Positions 1-8,655 of a stretch of 41,799 bases of DNA are shown one piece after another. The first letter of the stretch is position 1. Each line of letters opens with the position of its first letter. Position numbers and translations under genes: made by a program. This DNA comes from CAYXWM01 sp964392115. GTDB taxonomy: Bacteria; Bacillota; Clostridia; Lachnospirales; WRBF01. The DNA lies in contig CAYMOU010000008.1 of assembly GCA_964392115.1 (NCBI GenBank), positions 1 through 41,799 of the forward strand, written 5' to 3'. The notes beneath the pieces are model-generated. The model was not told where the DNA came from. It did not search any database and saw only the letters and a program-made list of their open reading frames with translations.

Positions 1-2
1 TA

Positions 3-449
3 ATGAATGAAGAATTATTTGAAAGCCTGTTGAGGTATGTAGGTCAAACAGTAACAGTATTTACCGAAAGCGGTGGCCTTTCCGGCTCCGGCTTTACCGG
101 AACTCTCGCCGGTATTTTTAACGGTGCGGTTAGACTTATCACACAAATCGGTGCGGCTCCTGCTTGCCCTATCGGCAGCAGCTGTCTTGGCTTTGTCCAA
201 CCCGATACCGGTTCCTGCGGTTGGGGCTGCGGTTGCGGATGCGGCTGTGGTTGCGGCGGCGGAAACGGTTGGGGTAGCGGTTACTCTAACGGTGTCTCCG
301 GCTACTCTAACGGTTGGGGCAACGGTTGGAACTGGGGTTATCCCAATGCCGTAAACAACATCGCTTATCCCGCCGGCTACAACTGGTTGGGTTCTGTATG
401 TGAAATCCCGATTTGCAAGATAGTAAGCTTTACTCATGTAGCTATCTAA
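3..449 (+). CDS. Small Gly/Cys-rich protein with possible Sm-like N-terminal domain
   Basis: Not recognised as a characterised family. Residues 1 to about 50 alternate hydrophobic and polar residues with the pattern FESLLRYVGQTVTVFT, then GFTGTLAGIFNGAVRLIT. This resembles the small beta-barrel (Sm-like or DUF2642-like) proteins common in spore-forming Firmicutes. The tail, from about residue 68, is low complexity: alternating Gly-Cys (GCGCGCGCG) followed by Gly/Asn/Trp/Tyr repeats such as SGYSNG. A surface or spore-coat structural role is an inference from composition only. The ATG lies at the window edge, so the ribosome site and true start cannot be seen and the gene could begin upstream. 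The last base of its TAA stop is also the first base of a MITE-like repeat, so the element may supply the present stop. Confidence 0.6.
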   Translation: MNEELFESLLRYVGQTVTVFTESGGLSGSGFTGTLAGIFNGAVRLITQIGAAPACPIGSSCLGFVQPDTGSCGWGCGCGCGCGCGGGNGWGSGYSNGVSGYSNGWGNGWNWGYPNAVNNIAYPAGYNWLGSVCEIPICKIVSFTHVAI

Positions 450-549
450 TACAATTCCATTTAAAACAGTATATAAAAATTTGCAATTTAGACAAAGATT
501 CAAGGATAATTTGCAAATTTTTATCCTTCATTAAATGTGGAATCAGTTT
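449..549 (+). repeat. MITE-like palindromic repeat, copy 1
   Basis: This is a ~101-bp element with terminal inverted repeats of the form ATACTAATTCCAT / ATGGAATTAGTAT (here ATACAATTCCAT and a degenerate right end). Inside is a second inverted pair built on GATAAAAATTTGCAA and TTTGCAAATTTTTATCC, so one strand can fold into a long imperfect hairpin. Other copies lie at 17896-17996 (reverse orientation), 30567-30666 and 35881-35982. It has no coding capacity, so it would need a transposase supplied elsewhere. This copy abuts the stop codon of the preceding gene. Confidence 0.85.
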
Positions 550-567
550 AATTAAGCAAATTTCTGT

Positions 568-605
568 TTAATTGCATTTTGCCGGCAAAGGCAGAATGCA
601 ATTAA
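568..605. repeat. Inverted repeat hairpin
   Basis: The arms TTAATTGCATTTTGCC (568-583) and GGCAGAATGCAATTAA (590-605) are complementary except at one position, with a 6-nt loop. No T-tract follows on either strand, so it is not a standard intrinsic terminator. It could be an mRNA 3'-end stabiliser or part of a decayed mobile element. Confidence 0.6.
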
Positions 606-829
606 TCAAAAAATACCGTATTTACGGTTAAATTATATTACTGCCGTTAATATATAATTTATAAGCGTTTGCAATATTTGCCAACGCTGTATTTTTGAAA
701 TCAAACCTGAAAGCTATGTCTCTCCGGACGAACTCTCACTGATTATTCATCGAAATTAACCTCTGTTCAATAAACATTTAATACCGAACGATTAAATTAC
801 CTATCTTAGTTTGGTATAAAAAATCGCCA

Positions 830-864
830 AGGCTTTTGAGTTATTCTCAAAAGCCTGTTTTTTT
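830..864 (+). terminator. Intrinsic terminator
   Basis: A perfect 11-bp stem, AGGCTTTTGAG (830-840) with CTCAAAAGCCT (846-856), has a TTATT loop and is followed by GTTTTTTT. It would end + strand transcription from the Gly/Cys-rich gene, or of a short transcript in the spacer, before the gene at 1073. Confidence 0.85.
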
Positions 865-1072
865 GCCTATTTTTTGTTATTTTCTATCCTGCATTTCAGT
901 TTCGTTTCTGAAAACGCAATAAATAAAGCCTAACAAACTTAGCCCCTACATATGCCGGAATTTCAATAAAACAAAAAGTAGTAATTTAACACTAAAATTA
1001 TTTTAAATACAGAACTTTTTTAAATAACTCTCGTCTAAAACAGAAAACAAAGAAACGAAAGGAGAATTATTA

Positions 1073-3487
1073 ATGAAAAGATATGCCATATCCTTTATTT
1101 TGTTAATGGCGGTATTAATTTCTTATATGTTTTATCCCAAAACCGCAACGGCAGAAGCTTCCACAGAAACTCCCAATCAGGTTATACTTAGGCTTAACGG
1201 CAACAAGGCTTTTGTAGACGGTGTCTTAAAAAACATTGATGAAACCGACTTTGAAATTACTCCGTTTGAACAGAACAAAGTGGCTTATTTACCCCTGCGT
1301 TTTTTAGCCCATTATTTTAATGCGGATATTTCTTGGGATGAAAAAACCCAAGCCGCTGTCCTGAAAAAAAGCAACTCTGAAATTATTACCATACCTGTGG
1401 GTAAAAATGAAATCACCGTTAACGGTCAAATTACTACTCTCGACAAAAAAACCATTATGAAAAACGGCAGGGTTTATATTGCCGATGAAGCTTTTACTGC
1501 TGTTTTTTCAAGAGAATATTCTCGTACGAATAACTTTATTTCTTTAGGCAAGCTTTTCGATGTAAACACCGATTATGACAAGTATTTTAATGAATTGCAA
1601 GGCTTATCTGTTATCGGCAGTAAAGAGAACTTTATTAAAATTGCAGGTATTTCTGAAGAACCGGTTAAGTATGGATACGGTTATGGAGGCGAAATAGATT
1701 TTAAAACAGCCGATCAGGCAGCAAATGCCACATCCGGTGCATCAGCTCCATCAGCCGGAGCATCAGCCCCTACGTCTGCAGCAGCCCCTTCAGCCGCAGA
1801 ATCAGCACCCAAACTTATCTCCGGCTCACTTGAAAACAGTGCAGATTTCTCCAAAACCAACATCCAAGTGCTGGGCGTAGATGAAGGTGATGTAATCAAA
1901 ACCGATGGCGAATATATATACTACTTGAGAGACGTCAAATTAAGCGTAGTAAAAGCAGTACCCGCCGATGCCATGAAGGTTGAATACACTGTCACCTTCC
2001 CTACAGCTGACTTTATCCCTACAGAAATCTATACAGACAAAACACGCCTTACGGTAATAGGAACATCCTATTACAATAATAAAACTTATGTTTTTGTTTA
2101 TGATATCACAGACAAGAAAAATATAAAAAAGGTAAGAGAATTTACCTCCAACGGCGCTTATAACAACTCCAGAAAAATCGGCGACACAGTGTATGTTATA
2201 TCCAACCTATCTGTATACGACGTATACAAAAGCAAGGACGAAATACAACCGCCGATGTACAGCGATTCTTTAAAGGGCAACGTTAACAAACCCATAGACT
2301 TTAAAGAAATTTATTACTGCCCGGGTTATACGTCAAGAAACTTCACCATAATAATGCGTGCAGATTTAAGCAAGGCCGAAGAACCTGTGAAAACCACCAC
2401 CTTTTTCGGCACAGGCGAGAACTTATATATGTCCCAAGACAATCTTTACATTGCAACCTCAGATATGAGATATGATGTAATGCCTTTAGATGATGTGGTA
2501 GCAGGCGAAACAGCTACAGCTGATATAGCCGTTCCCGGTAATTTTATGAAGAAAATAGCCTATTCTCCCAACACTACTGTCTTTAAATTCAAATTGCTTC
2601 AAGAAGGCTCTGAAGCGGTAAGCTTTATTTCCAAAAGCGAAGTGGACGGAAGCGTTTTAAATCAATTTTCCATGGACGAATATGACGGATATTTCCGCAT
2701 AGCAACTACCGACTATAATTCAAGCTCCCAACAAAGCAACAATATGTTTGTGTTAGACAAAAACATGAAAACCGTAGGCAAAATCACAAACATAGCCCCT
2801 GATGAAAGAATTTACTCTGTTCGCTTTATGGGCAAAAGAGCCTATATGGTCACCTTTAAACAGGTAGACCCCTTATTCGCCATAGACCTGTCCAACCCAA
2901 CAGCACCGAAAATACTGGGTGCCTTAAAAATCCCGGGTTACAGCGACTATCTGCACCCGTACGACGAAAATCATCTCATAGGTTTCGGCAAAGATACAGT
3001 GGTTTACGATGGTGTGGCTTTATACCAAGGCATGAAAATGTCCCTATTTAACGTGAAAGACCCCACAAACCCCAAGGAATTGTTTGTGGAAAACATAGGT
3101 GACCGAGGAACAGACTCCGACCTGTTAAGGAACCACAGGGCCTTACTGTTCTCAAAAGAAAAAAACATACTGGCCTTCCCTGTAAGTCTTTTCGAAAAAT
3201 CACCCATAGACAAAAACAACCCCTCAGCTTACGGAATGTACAAAGGTCAGGGTGCTTATGTTTACAGCGTTGATTTAAACAAAGGGTTTATTAAAAAAGG
3301 CGTAATTTCTCACGAACCGGCCCAAGCCCTACAAGCCTCCGGTATGTACGGCGGTGACAGGCAATTCTATGTTGACAGGATAATTTATATAGGCGATAAT
3401 CTATATACCGTGTCCGGCTACGGAGTAAAAGCCAACGCCATAGCAGACCTTAATGAAAACGGATTTGTTAAGCTTAACAGTAATTAA
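1073..3487 (+). CDS. Exported copper-amine-oxidase-N / beta-propeller domain protein
   Basis: The 804-aa protein starts at an ATG behind GAAAGGAGAATTATTA. An N-terminal hydrophobic segment (about residues 5-27, ending near ATA) looks like a signal peptide or membrane anchor. Residues about 37-155 resemble the copper amine oxidase N-terminal-like domain (PF07833 type), a non-catalytic domain common in clostridial surface proteins: VILRLNGNKAFVDG, then YLPLRFLAHYFNADISWDE. An Ala/Ser/Pro linker (about 215-247) follows. From about residue 257 the protein matches the secreted beta-propeller family (PF09826 type), recognised by TNIQVLGVDEGDVIKTDGEYIYYL and repeated YMVTF / FAIDLSNPTAPK blades. The likely location is outside the membrane. 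Its molecular function is unknown, and no catalytic residues can be assigned. Confidence 0.85.
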   Translation: MKRYAISFILLMAVLISYMFYPKTATAEASTETPNQVILRLNGNKAFVDGVLKNIDETDFEITPFEQNKVAYLPLRFLAHYFNADISWDEKTQAAVLKKSNSEIITIPVGKNEITVNGQITTLDKKTIMKNGRVYIADEAFTAVFSREYSRTNNFISLGKLFDVNTDYDKYFNELQGLSVIGSKENFIKIAGISEEPVKYGYGYGGEIDFKTADQAANATSGASAPSAGASAPTSAAAPSAAESAPKLISGSLENSADFSKTNIQVLGVDEGDVIKTDGEYIYYLRDVKLSVVKAVPADAMKVEYTVTFPTADFIPTEIYTDKTRLTVIGTSYYNNKTYVFVYDITDKKNIKKVREFTSNGAYNNSRKIGDTVYVISNLSVYDVYKSKDEIQPPMYSDSLKGNVNKPIDFKEIYYCPGYTSRNFTIIMRADLSKAEEPVKTTTFFGTGENLYMSQDNLYIATSDMRYDVMPLDDVVAGETATADIAVPGNFMKKIAYSPNTTVFKFKLLQEGSEAVSFISKSEVDGSVLNQFSMDEYDGYFRIATTDYNSSSQQSNNMFVLDKNMKTVGKITNIAPDERIYSVRFMGKRAYMVTFKQVDPLFAIDLSNPTAPKILGALKIPGYSDYLHPYDENHLIGFGKDTVVYDGVALYQGMKMSLFNVKDPTNPKELFVENIGDRGTDSDLLRNHRALLFSKEKNILAFPVSLFEKSPIDKNNPSAYGMYKGQGAYVYSVDLNKGFIKKGVISHEPAQALQASGMYGGDRQFYVDRIIYIGDNLYTVSGYGVKANAIADLNENGFVKLNSN

Positions 3488-3488
3488 T

Positions 3489-3556
3489 AAAGACTTTTGA
3501 AAGAATCTTGGTAAAACTCTTTCTCCGGAAGGAGTTTTATCCAAGGTTTTAAAACC
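3489..3556 (+). repeat. Intergenic hairpin element, copy A (divergent)
   Basis: The sequence begins AAAGACTTTTGAAAG and continues into a stem of the type TTGGTAAAACTC ... GAGTTTTATCCAA around a TTTCTCCGGAA loop. It shares the layout and the CCGG loop of the other copies, but its stem differs (TTGGTAAAACTC in place of TTGAGGGAAAC) while remaining paired. It lies between two + strand genes, ending 19 nt before addB. It may act as a partial terminator or RNA processing site. Confidence 0.6.
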
Positions 3557-3574
3557 CTCCACAAAGGAGCATAT

Positions 3575-6500
3575 ATGAGCCTTCGATTTATACTTGGCGG
3601 CAGCGGTTCGGGCAAAACCCACCGCTGCCTTTTTCAGATTAAAGAAGCTTTGAGCCAATCCACATGCCCGATTATTTATATAGTTCCCGAGCAATATTCG
3701 CTTGAGGCAGAGCGTGAACTGACGGCAATCTGTCAAGGCGGTGCCTTAACCCGGGTAAATGTGTTGAGTTTTCAACGCCTGGCCTTTAATATTTTCTCAA
3801 AATGCGGCGGCACCGGTCTACCCCTTTTGGACGACACCGGAAAGATTATGCTTTTACGCAAGATTTTGTCCCAATTGGCACCGGAACTGAAATACTTCGG
3901 CAATTCCGCCGGGAAACAGGGCTTTATGGATAGTTTGGCTTCCATGATAACCGAATTTTATCGCTATTGCATTACCGAGGAAACTTTGGAAGAACTTCTG
4001 CCCAAAATATCCAAAGAAAGCCTAAGAATAAAAATGCTTGACCTGATGAAAATATATAAGGCTTATAAAAATTATGCCGAAGCACACTATCTTTCAACCG
4101 ACCACAGTCTGGGTTATTTTTCAAACAAATTGGATGAATTCGATTATCTGAAAGACGCCTTGGTTTGGGTAGATGGTTTTTATGGGTTTACTCCGCAGGA
4201 ATACAATGTTTTACAACGCTTAACAGCTAGGGTTAAAACCTTAACCATAAGCCTAACCGTAGACAAACCTAAGATAGAAAAAATCAGACCCTTAGACCCA
4301 TTTTTTGAAACTAAGACAACCCTTACACGGCTGACCCAATTGGCAGAGCAAACAGGCACAACCATAGAAAAGCCCCTGTTTTTAAAAGAATGCATACGCC
4401 ACAAATCCTCACCGGAATTTTTATGTTTGGCACAAAATTTTTTCTCCTACAAAAGCCAACCCTACCCGGAACAAGCAGCAAATATCGTTATTACATCAGT
4501 AACCGAAAAATACGAGGAAATAACCCAACTTGCAGAGGAAATAGCCTATCTGGTTTACGAAAAAGGCTACAGATACAACGAAATAGCTGTAATTTCCTCC
4601 GCAATCATGAATTACGAAACACCCATAAAAACCCTATTCGATTTATTCGAAATACCCTATTTCAGCGATAAACGCAGAGACATTTGCTCGTACCCCTTAA
4701 CAGAGCTTATTTTGGGAGCGGTGGAGGTTATTGCCTATAATCGAAACTATGAATCCGTGTTCAGATTCTTAAAAACCGGGCTTACACCGCTTACCCAAGA
4801 CGAAACCGATATTTTGGAAAACTATGCTCTGGCTTACGGAATCAAGGGTTACAAATGGGATACAGAGTTTAAGTACGGCTTCGAATCCGGGCAATTTTCC
4901 CAAGACCGGGTTAATTCAGCCAAAAAAAAGCTGGCAGAATGTTTGCAATCCTTCCGTATAAAAAAACATATGACGGTGAAAGACTATGCAGTAAGCATAT
5001 TTGAAATGTTGGAATTTATGAAGATAGAGGAACGTATAACCTCGTCCGATAAAAACGCAAAAGAATACGCCCAAGTATGGAAAAAAATCTGCGGTTTATT
5101 CGATAAAACAGTTGAAATTCTGGGTGATGAAAAGGTAACCGCCGTTGAATTTTTAAAAATTCTGGAGGCCGGTTTGAAATCCTGCGATATGGGTATTATT
5201 CCGGCTTCTCAAGACCAAGTTATAGTAGGCGACCTTGAAAGAACCCGTCTGCCCAACATTAAAGCCCTGTTTATAATAGGCACAAACGACGAAAGCCTTA
5301 TTCAAGAAACAAGCGTTATCTCCGACGAAGAACGCCGTCATCTTTTATCCGCCGGCATAGAACTTGCACCGGACAAAAACCGAAAATTAATACAAGAACA
5401 ACTGCTGCAATACACAGCCTTGACAAAACCCACAGAATACCTGTATTTAAGCTATCCCAACCTTAACGGAGACGGCAAGGCTTTACGACCTTCTTTGCTG
5501 ATTTCAAAGCTGCAAAAACTGTTTCCCCAACGGCTTTATGAGAAAAAACAAAACCAACGCCCAAAACCCTCATTCAGTAAAATGGGTAAAATTCTGCGAA
5601 ATTATTATACAAACGAAGCCCTTGCCCATGAAGATGCTTTATTAATGGAATATTTCGCTCAATCAAAATTATACGAGCCTAAACTGAAAACTATGAAGGA
5701 CATGGTTCTTGAAAACAAAGAGCAAACCAAACTTCACCAAGACACGGTAAAACGCCTTTACTCCAAAACCATTAACAGCAGTGTGTCCCGATTGGAACGC
5801 TTTGTAAAATGTCCCTTTTCGTATTTTGTACAGTATTGTTTATGTGCCAAAGAGCGGCCCGTATTTGAAGTAAACCCCATGGATATAGGCAGTCTCTTTC
5901 ATGAAATTTTGGATAACTTTTCGAAGCTTATGGAAAACTCCAAATCCTCTTGGCGTAATCTGACCCCGGAAAAAATCGAGCCTTTAATCGAAGAATGCAT
6001 GGAAAGCCTGTCAGAATCTCTGCCAAGCCACATTCTGGACAGCAAGGCAGGTTACCGGTATATCCTCAAAAGGGTAAAGCGCATAGCCTCAAAATCCGTT
6101 TGGGCCTTGTCAGAACACATTAAAAGAGGCGAACTGGAGCCATACGCCTCGGAAGTGGCTTTCGACGACAGTTCACCCTTGCAGGCTATCTCCATAAATT
6201 TGAATAACAAAAACCTGCTGAAAATCACCGGCAGAATCGACCGTCTGGACGTTATAGACAGCGAAGGCAACCGCTTTATCCGCATACTGGATTATAAATC
6301 AGGCAGAAAACGCTTTGATTTATCAGATATTTATTTCGGTATGCAAATGCAGTTGCTTCTGTATTTAGATGCCTTGTTGGAAAACGGAGCAAACTTTTTC
6401 GGTCAAGAAAACATAGAAGGAAAAATCCTACCCGGCGGTGTTTTTTACTTTAATATAGACGACCCCATAGTAGAAAGCGACTCTGACTTAACCGGCGAAC

Positions 6501-6895
6501 TGCTTTCTTCAGCCATACTTTCGGGATTTAAAATGTCCGGACTGGTGCTTGCAGACCCGGACTTGGTTAAAAAAATGGACAACCAAATAAACGGCCACAG
6601 CAACATACTTCCCGTTTACATTAAAAAAGACAACGAATTCGGCAGTGTCTCCCAAGTTGCCTCTTTGGAAAGTTTCGATAAACTAAGAAACTTCGTCATA
6701 GATAAAATTAAAGATGTAGGCGAACAAATCACCGATGGCCAAATTAGCATCAACCCCTATAAAAAAGGCAAAGAAACCGGCTGTGATTACTGTATTTACA
6801 AGGCCATTTGCGGCTTCGAACCAACTTCCAAGGCAACATATAACCATGTAAAAAAAATAAAATCGGTAGCTGAAATTGTTCAAACCGTCGAATAG
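3575..6895 (+). CDS. addB: ATP-dependent helicase/nuclease subunit B (AddB)
   Basis: The 1106-aa protein matches AddB of the AddAB helicase-nuclease, which processes double-strand ends for RecA-dependent repair. A Walker A motif, GGSGSGKT, lies at residues 8-15. The C-terminal RecB-type nuclease has GRIDRLD and then DYKSG (Asp906, Lys908). Four cysteines fit the iron-sulfur staple of the AddB family: Cys746 (KCPF) plus Cys1070, Cys1073 and Cys1079 (CDYCIYKAIC). Length is normal for the family. The start follows AAAGGAG with a 5-nt gap. AddA, usually the next gene, is absent: a cardiolipin synthase follows instead, so the partner must be encoded elsewhere. Confidence 0.95.
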   Translation: MSLRFILGGSGSGKTHRCLFQIKEALSQSTCPIIYIVPEQYSLEAERELTAICQGGALTRVNVLSFQRLAFNIFSKCGGTGLPLLDDTGKIMLLRKILSQLAPELKYFGNSAGKQGFMDSLASMITEFYRYCITEETLEELLPKISKESLRIKMLDLMKIYKAYKNYAEAHYLSTDHSLGYFSNKLDEFDYLKDALVWVDGFYGFTPQEYNVLQRLTARVKTLTISLTVDKPKIEKIRPLDPFFETKTTLTRLTQLAEQTGTTIEKPLFLKECIRHKSSPEFLCLAQNFFSYKSQPYPEQAANIVITSVTEKYEEITQLAEEIAYLVYEKGYRYNEIAVISSAIMNYETPIKTLFDLFEIPYFSDKRRDICSYPLTELILGAVEVIAYNRNYESVFRFLKTGLTPLTQDETDILENYALAYGIKGYKWDTEFKYGFESGQFSQDRVNSAKKKLAECLQSFRIKKHMTVKDYAVSIFEMLEFMKIEERITSSDKNAKEYAQVWKKICGLFDKTVEILGDEKVTAVEFLKILEAGLKSCDMGIIPASQDQVIVGDLERTRLPNIKALFIIGTNDESLIQETSVISDEERRHLLSAGIELAPDKNRKLIQEQLLQYTALTKPTEYLYLSYPNLNGDGKALRPSLLISKLQKLFPQRLYEKKQNQRPKPSFSKMGKILRNYYTNEALAHEDALLMEYFAQSKLYEPKLKTMKDMVLENKEQTKLHQDTVKRLYSKTINSSVSRLERFVKCPFSYFVQYCLCAKERPVFEVNPMDIGSLFHEILDNFSKLMENSKSSWRNLTPEKIEPLIEECMESLSESLPSHILDSKAGYRYILKRVKRIASKSVWALSEHIKRGELEPYASEVAFDDSSPLQAISINLNNKNLLKITGRIDRLDVIDSEGNRFIRILDYKSGRKRFDLSDIYFGMQMQLLLYLDALLENGANFFGQENIEGKILPGGVFYFNIDDPIVESDSDLTGELLSSAILSGFKMSGLVLADPDLVKKMDNQINGHSNILPVYIKKDNEFGSVSQVASLESFDKLRNFVIDKIKDVGEQITDGQISINPYKKGKETGCDYCIYKAICGFEPTSKATYNHVKKIKSVAEIVQTVE

Positions 6896-6921
6896 TTTAT
6901 GAAAAGCTATCTTTTATATTT

Positions 6922-6984
6922 AAGTCTTTTTAAAAGGAGTTTGAGGAAAACCTTTTATCCGGAAAAGTTTCCCTCAACTTCTTG
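6922..6984 (+). repeat. Intergenic hairpin element, copy B
   Basis: It opens with AAGTCTTTTTAAAAGGAG and then has the stem TTGAGGAAAAC ... GTTTCCCTCAA around a loop containing TCCGGA. It sits between addB and the cardiolipin synthase gene, 42 nt before the latter's start, in transcription orientation. Confidence 0.75.
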
Positions 6985-7025
6985 CCTTTTACATATCCTA
7001 TCCCACACGTAATTGGAGCATAATC

Positions 7026-8552
7026 ATGGATAACTCGGGTGTTAAGCTTGTCAACATCTTAAAAACTACATTTAATATAGTTTTTATTGCGCTGCAGTTG
7101 TTCTTAATCTACCTCACCATCAGCCACCTGTCAGTTATGGCAAGCATAACCTACGGTACTATCAAATTGTTGAGCGTTATGCTTATGCTCTATATTATCA
7201 ACGCCAAAACCGCCGTTTCTTTCAAGCTTACTTGGGTCAGCTTTATTATGCTGTTTCCCATCAGCGCCATGGTTTTTTACCTGCTCTGGGGTAATACCAA
7301 AATTAAGCGCAAGGACAAACAAAAACTCCAAGCCCTTTTCAACGACTCCAAAGAATTTTTAACCCAAGACCAAGCAATCCCCGGCCGAATAAACAACTCC
7401 GACGCCTTAAAACAAACTGAACTTATTTCCCGCTTGAGCAGTTTTCCTGTTTGGTCAAATACTCATGCGGAGTATTTAAAAATCGGCGAAATAATGCACA
7501 AAAGAATGATAGAAGAAATAATGTCCGCCGAGAAATTCATATTCATAGAATTTTATATAATTCGTCCCGGCATTATGTACAGGGAATTTATGGACGCCCT
7601 GATTATTAAAGCCAACCAAGGTGTGGAAATAAAATTCATTTATGATGCCGGCGGCTGCTTAGGTATCTTACCCAAGGATTTTAAAAAGCTTTGTACCGAA
7701 AACAACATTTCTTTTTGTGCCTTTAATCCTCTTTCAGCATCGCTTTTTAACTTTTTAAGCTTTCGCAACCACCGTAAAATCATAATTATAGACGGCAACA
7801 CCTGTTTCACCGGCGGCATTAATATTGGTGATGAATATATTAATTTCTATGAGAAACATGGCCACTGGAAAGATATGGGCATTATGTTCCGGGGTGATGC
7901 AGTGCTTAGTTTTACGGTGATGTTTCTGAATTTATGGGAGTTTATCACCTCGGAACATTTACCCGTTACAAACTACAGCCCAACTCTAACCCTACCACAA
8001 GAAAAAGGCTTCGTCATGCCCTATTGTGACGGCCCGGACAATGCCTTAAACCCTGCCTGCAACCTCTACATGAAAATGATAGCCGATGCAAAAAAATACA
8101 TCTATATAGTAACGCCCTATCTTATTTTGAACACAGACCTGATTTGCGTCCTATCTCTTGCGGCTCGTTCAGGGGTGGATGTGCGGATTTTAACGCCCCA
8201 TATTCCCGACAAAGTAATAGTCCATGCGGCTACCCGTTCTTTTTATGGCGAACTGCTTATGGAAGGCATCAGAATTTTTGAATACTACCCAGGCTTTGTT
8301 CACGGTAAAATTTTGGTAGCAGACGATATTTTAGCCGTGGTGGGTTCGGTTAACTTCGATTTCAGAAGTTTAACCTGGAACAGAGAATGCGCCGCTTGGC
8401 TTCATAATCAGCCCTGTATTCCGGATATTAAGAAAGACTTCTTGCAAACCTTGGAAGTCAGCCGAGAAATCACCCTTCGAGAATGGGAAAACTCGGGCTT
8501 TCTTAAAAAAATGTTTCAATCCGTATTGAGGATACTTTCTCCTTTATTTTAA
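7026..8552 (+). CDS. cls: Cardiolipin synthase (phospholipase D superfamily)
   Basis: The 508-aa membrane enzyme condenses two phosphatidylglycerol molecules to cardiolipin and glycerol. Two transmembrane helices occupy about residues 12-34 and 38-88, followed by a PLDc_N-like region. There are two catalytic HKD motifs: HRKIIIIDG (His249, Lys251, Asp256) with FTGGINIGDEY after it, and HGKILVADD (His426, Lys428, Asp433) with GSVNFDFRS after it. Length is typical of bacterial Cls. The start follows TTGGAGCATAATC. Co-directional with addB upstream, but no functional link is evident. Confidence 0.92.
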   Translation: MDNSGVKLVNILKTTFNIVFIALQLFLIYLTISHLSVMASITYGTIKLLSVMLMLYIINAKTAVSFKLTWVSFIMLFPISAMVFYLLWGNTKIKRKDKQKLQALFNDSKEFLTQDQAIPGRINNSDALKQTELISRLSSFPVWSNTHAEYLKIGEIMHKRMIEEIMSAEKFIFIEFYIIRPGIMYREFMDALIIKANQGVEIKFIYDAGGCLGILPKDFKKLCTENNISFCAFNPLSASLFNFLSFRNHRKIIIIDGNTCFTGGINIGDEYINFYEKHGHWKDMGIMFRGDAVLSFTVMFLNLWEFITSEHLPVTNYSPTLTLPQEKGFVMPYCDGPDNALNPACNLYMKMIADAKKYIYIVTPYLILNTDLICVLSLAARSGVDVRILTPHIPDKVIVHAATRSFYGELLMEGIRIFEYYPGFVHGKILVADDILAVVGSVNFDFRSLTWNRECAAWLHNQPCIPDIKKDFLQTLEVSREITLREWENSGFLKKMFQSVLRILSPLF

Positions 8553-8655
8553 AACGACAAAGCTTCATTTTGTCCGCAGTTTTTCACAGAACTGTCCTTG
8601 CTTGAATATACTGTATATTATTTGTCGTTTTTATAAGAGCAAGGGGTGTTTTAAG

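Larger units (their letters stand above)
450..1072. other. Intergenic region with repeat, hairpins and terminator
   Basis: This 623-bp spacer holds no credible gene. It contains most of MITE-like copy 1, an inverted repeat at 568-605 (16-bp arms with one mismatch around GGCAAA) and an intrinsic terminator at 830-864. The stretch 606-829 is AT-rich with no recognisable similarity, and might be a decayed remnant. The AT-rich 865-1060 stretch presumably carries the promoter of the gene at 1073, but no convincing -35/-10 pair stands out. Confidence 0.5.

Noticed and set aside
15..503. 162-codon open frame antisense to the Gly/Cys-rich gene
   Set aside because: It has no ribosome site, is the complement of a simple Gly-rich repeat and runs through the MITE, giving an Ala/Thr-rich artefact.
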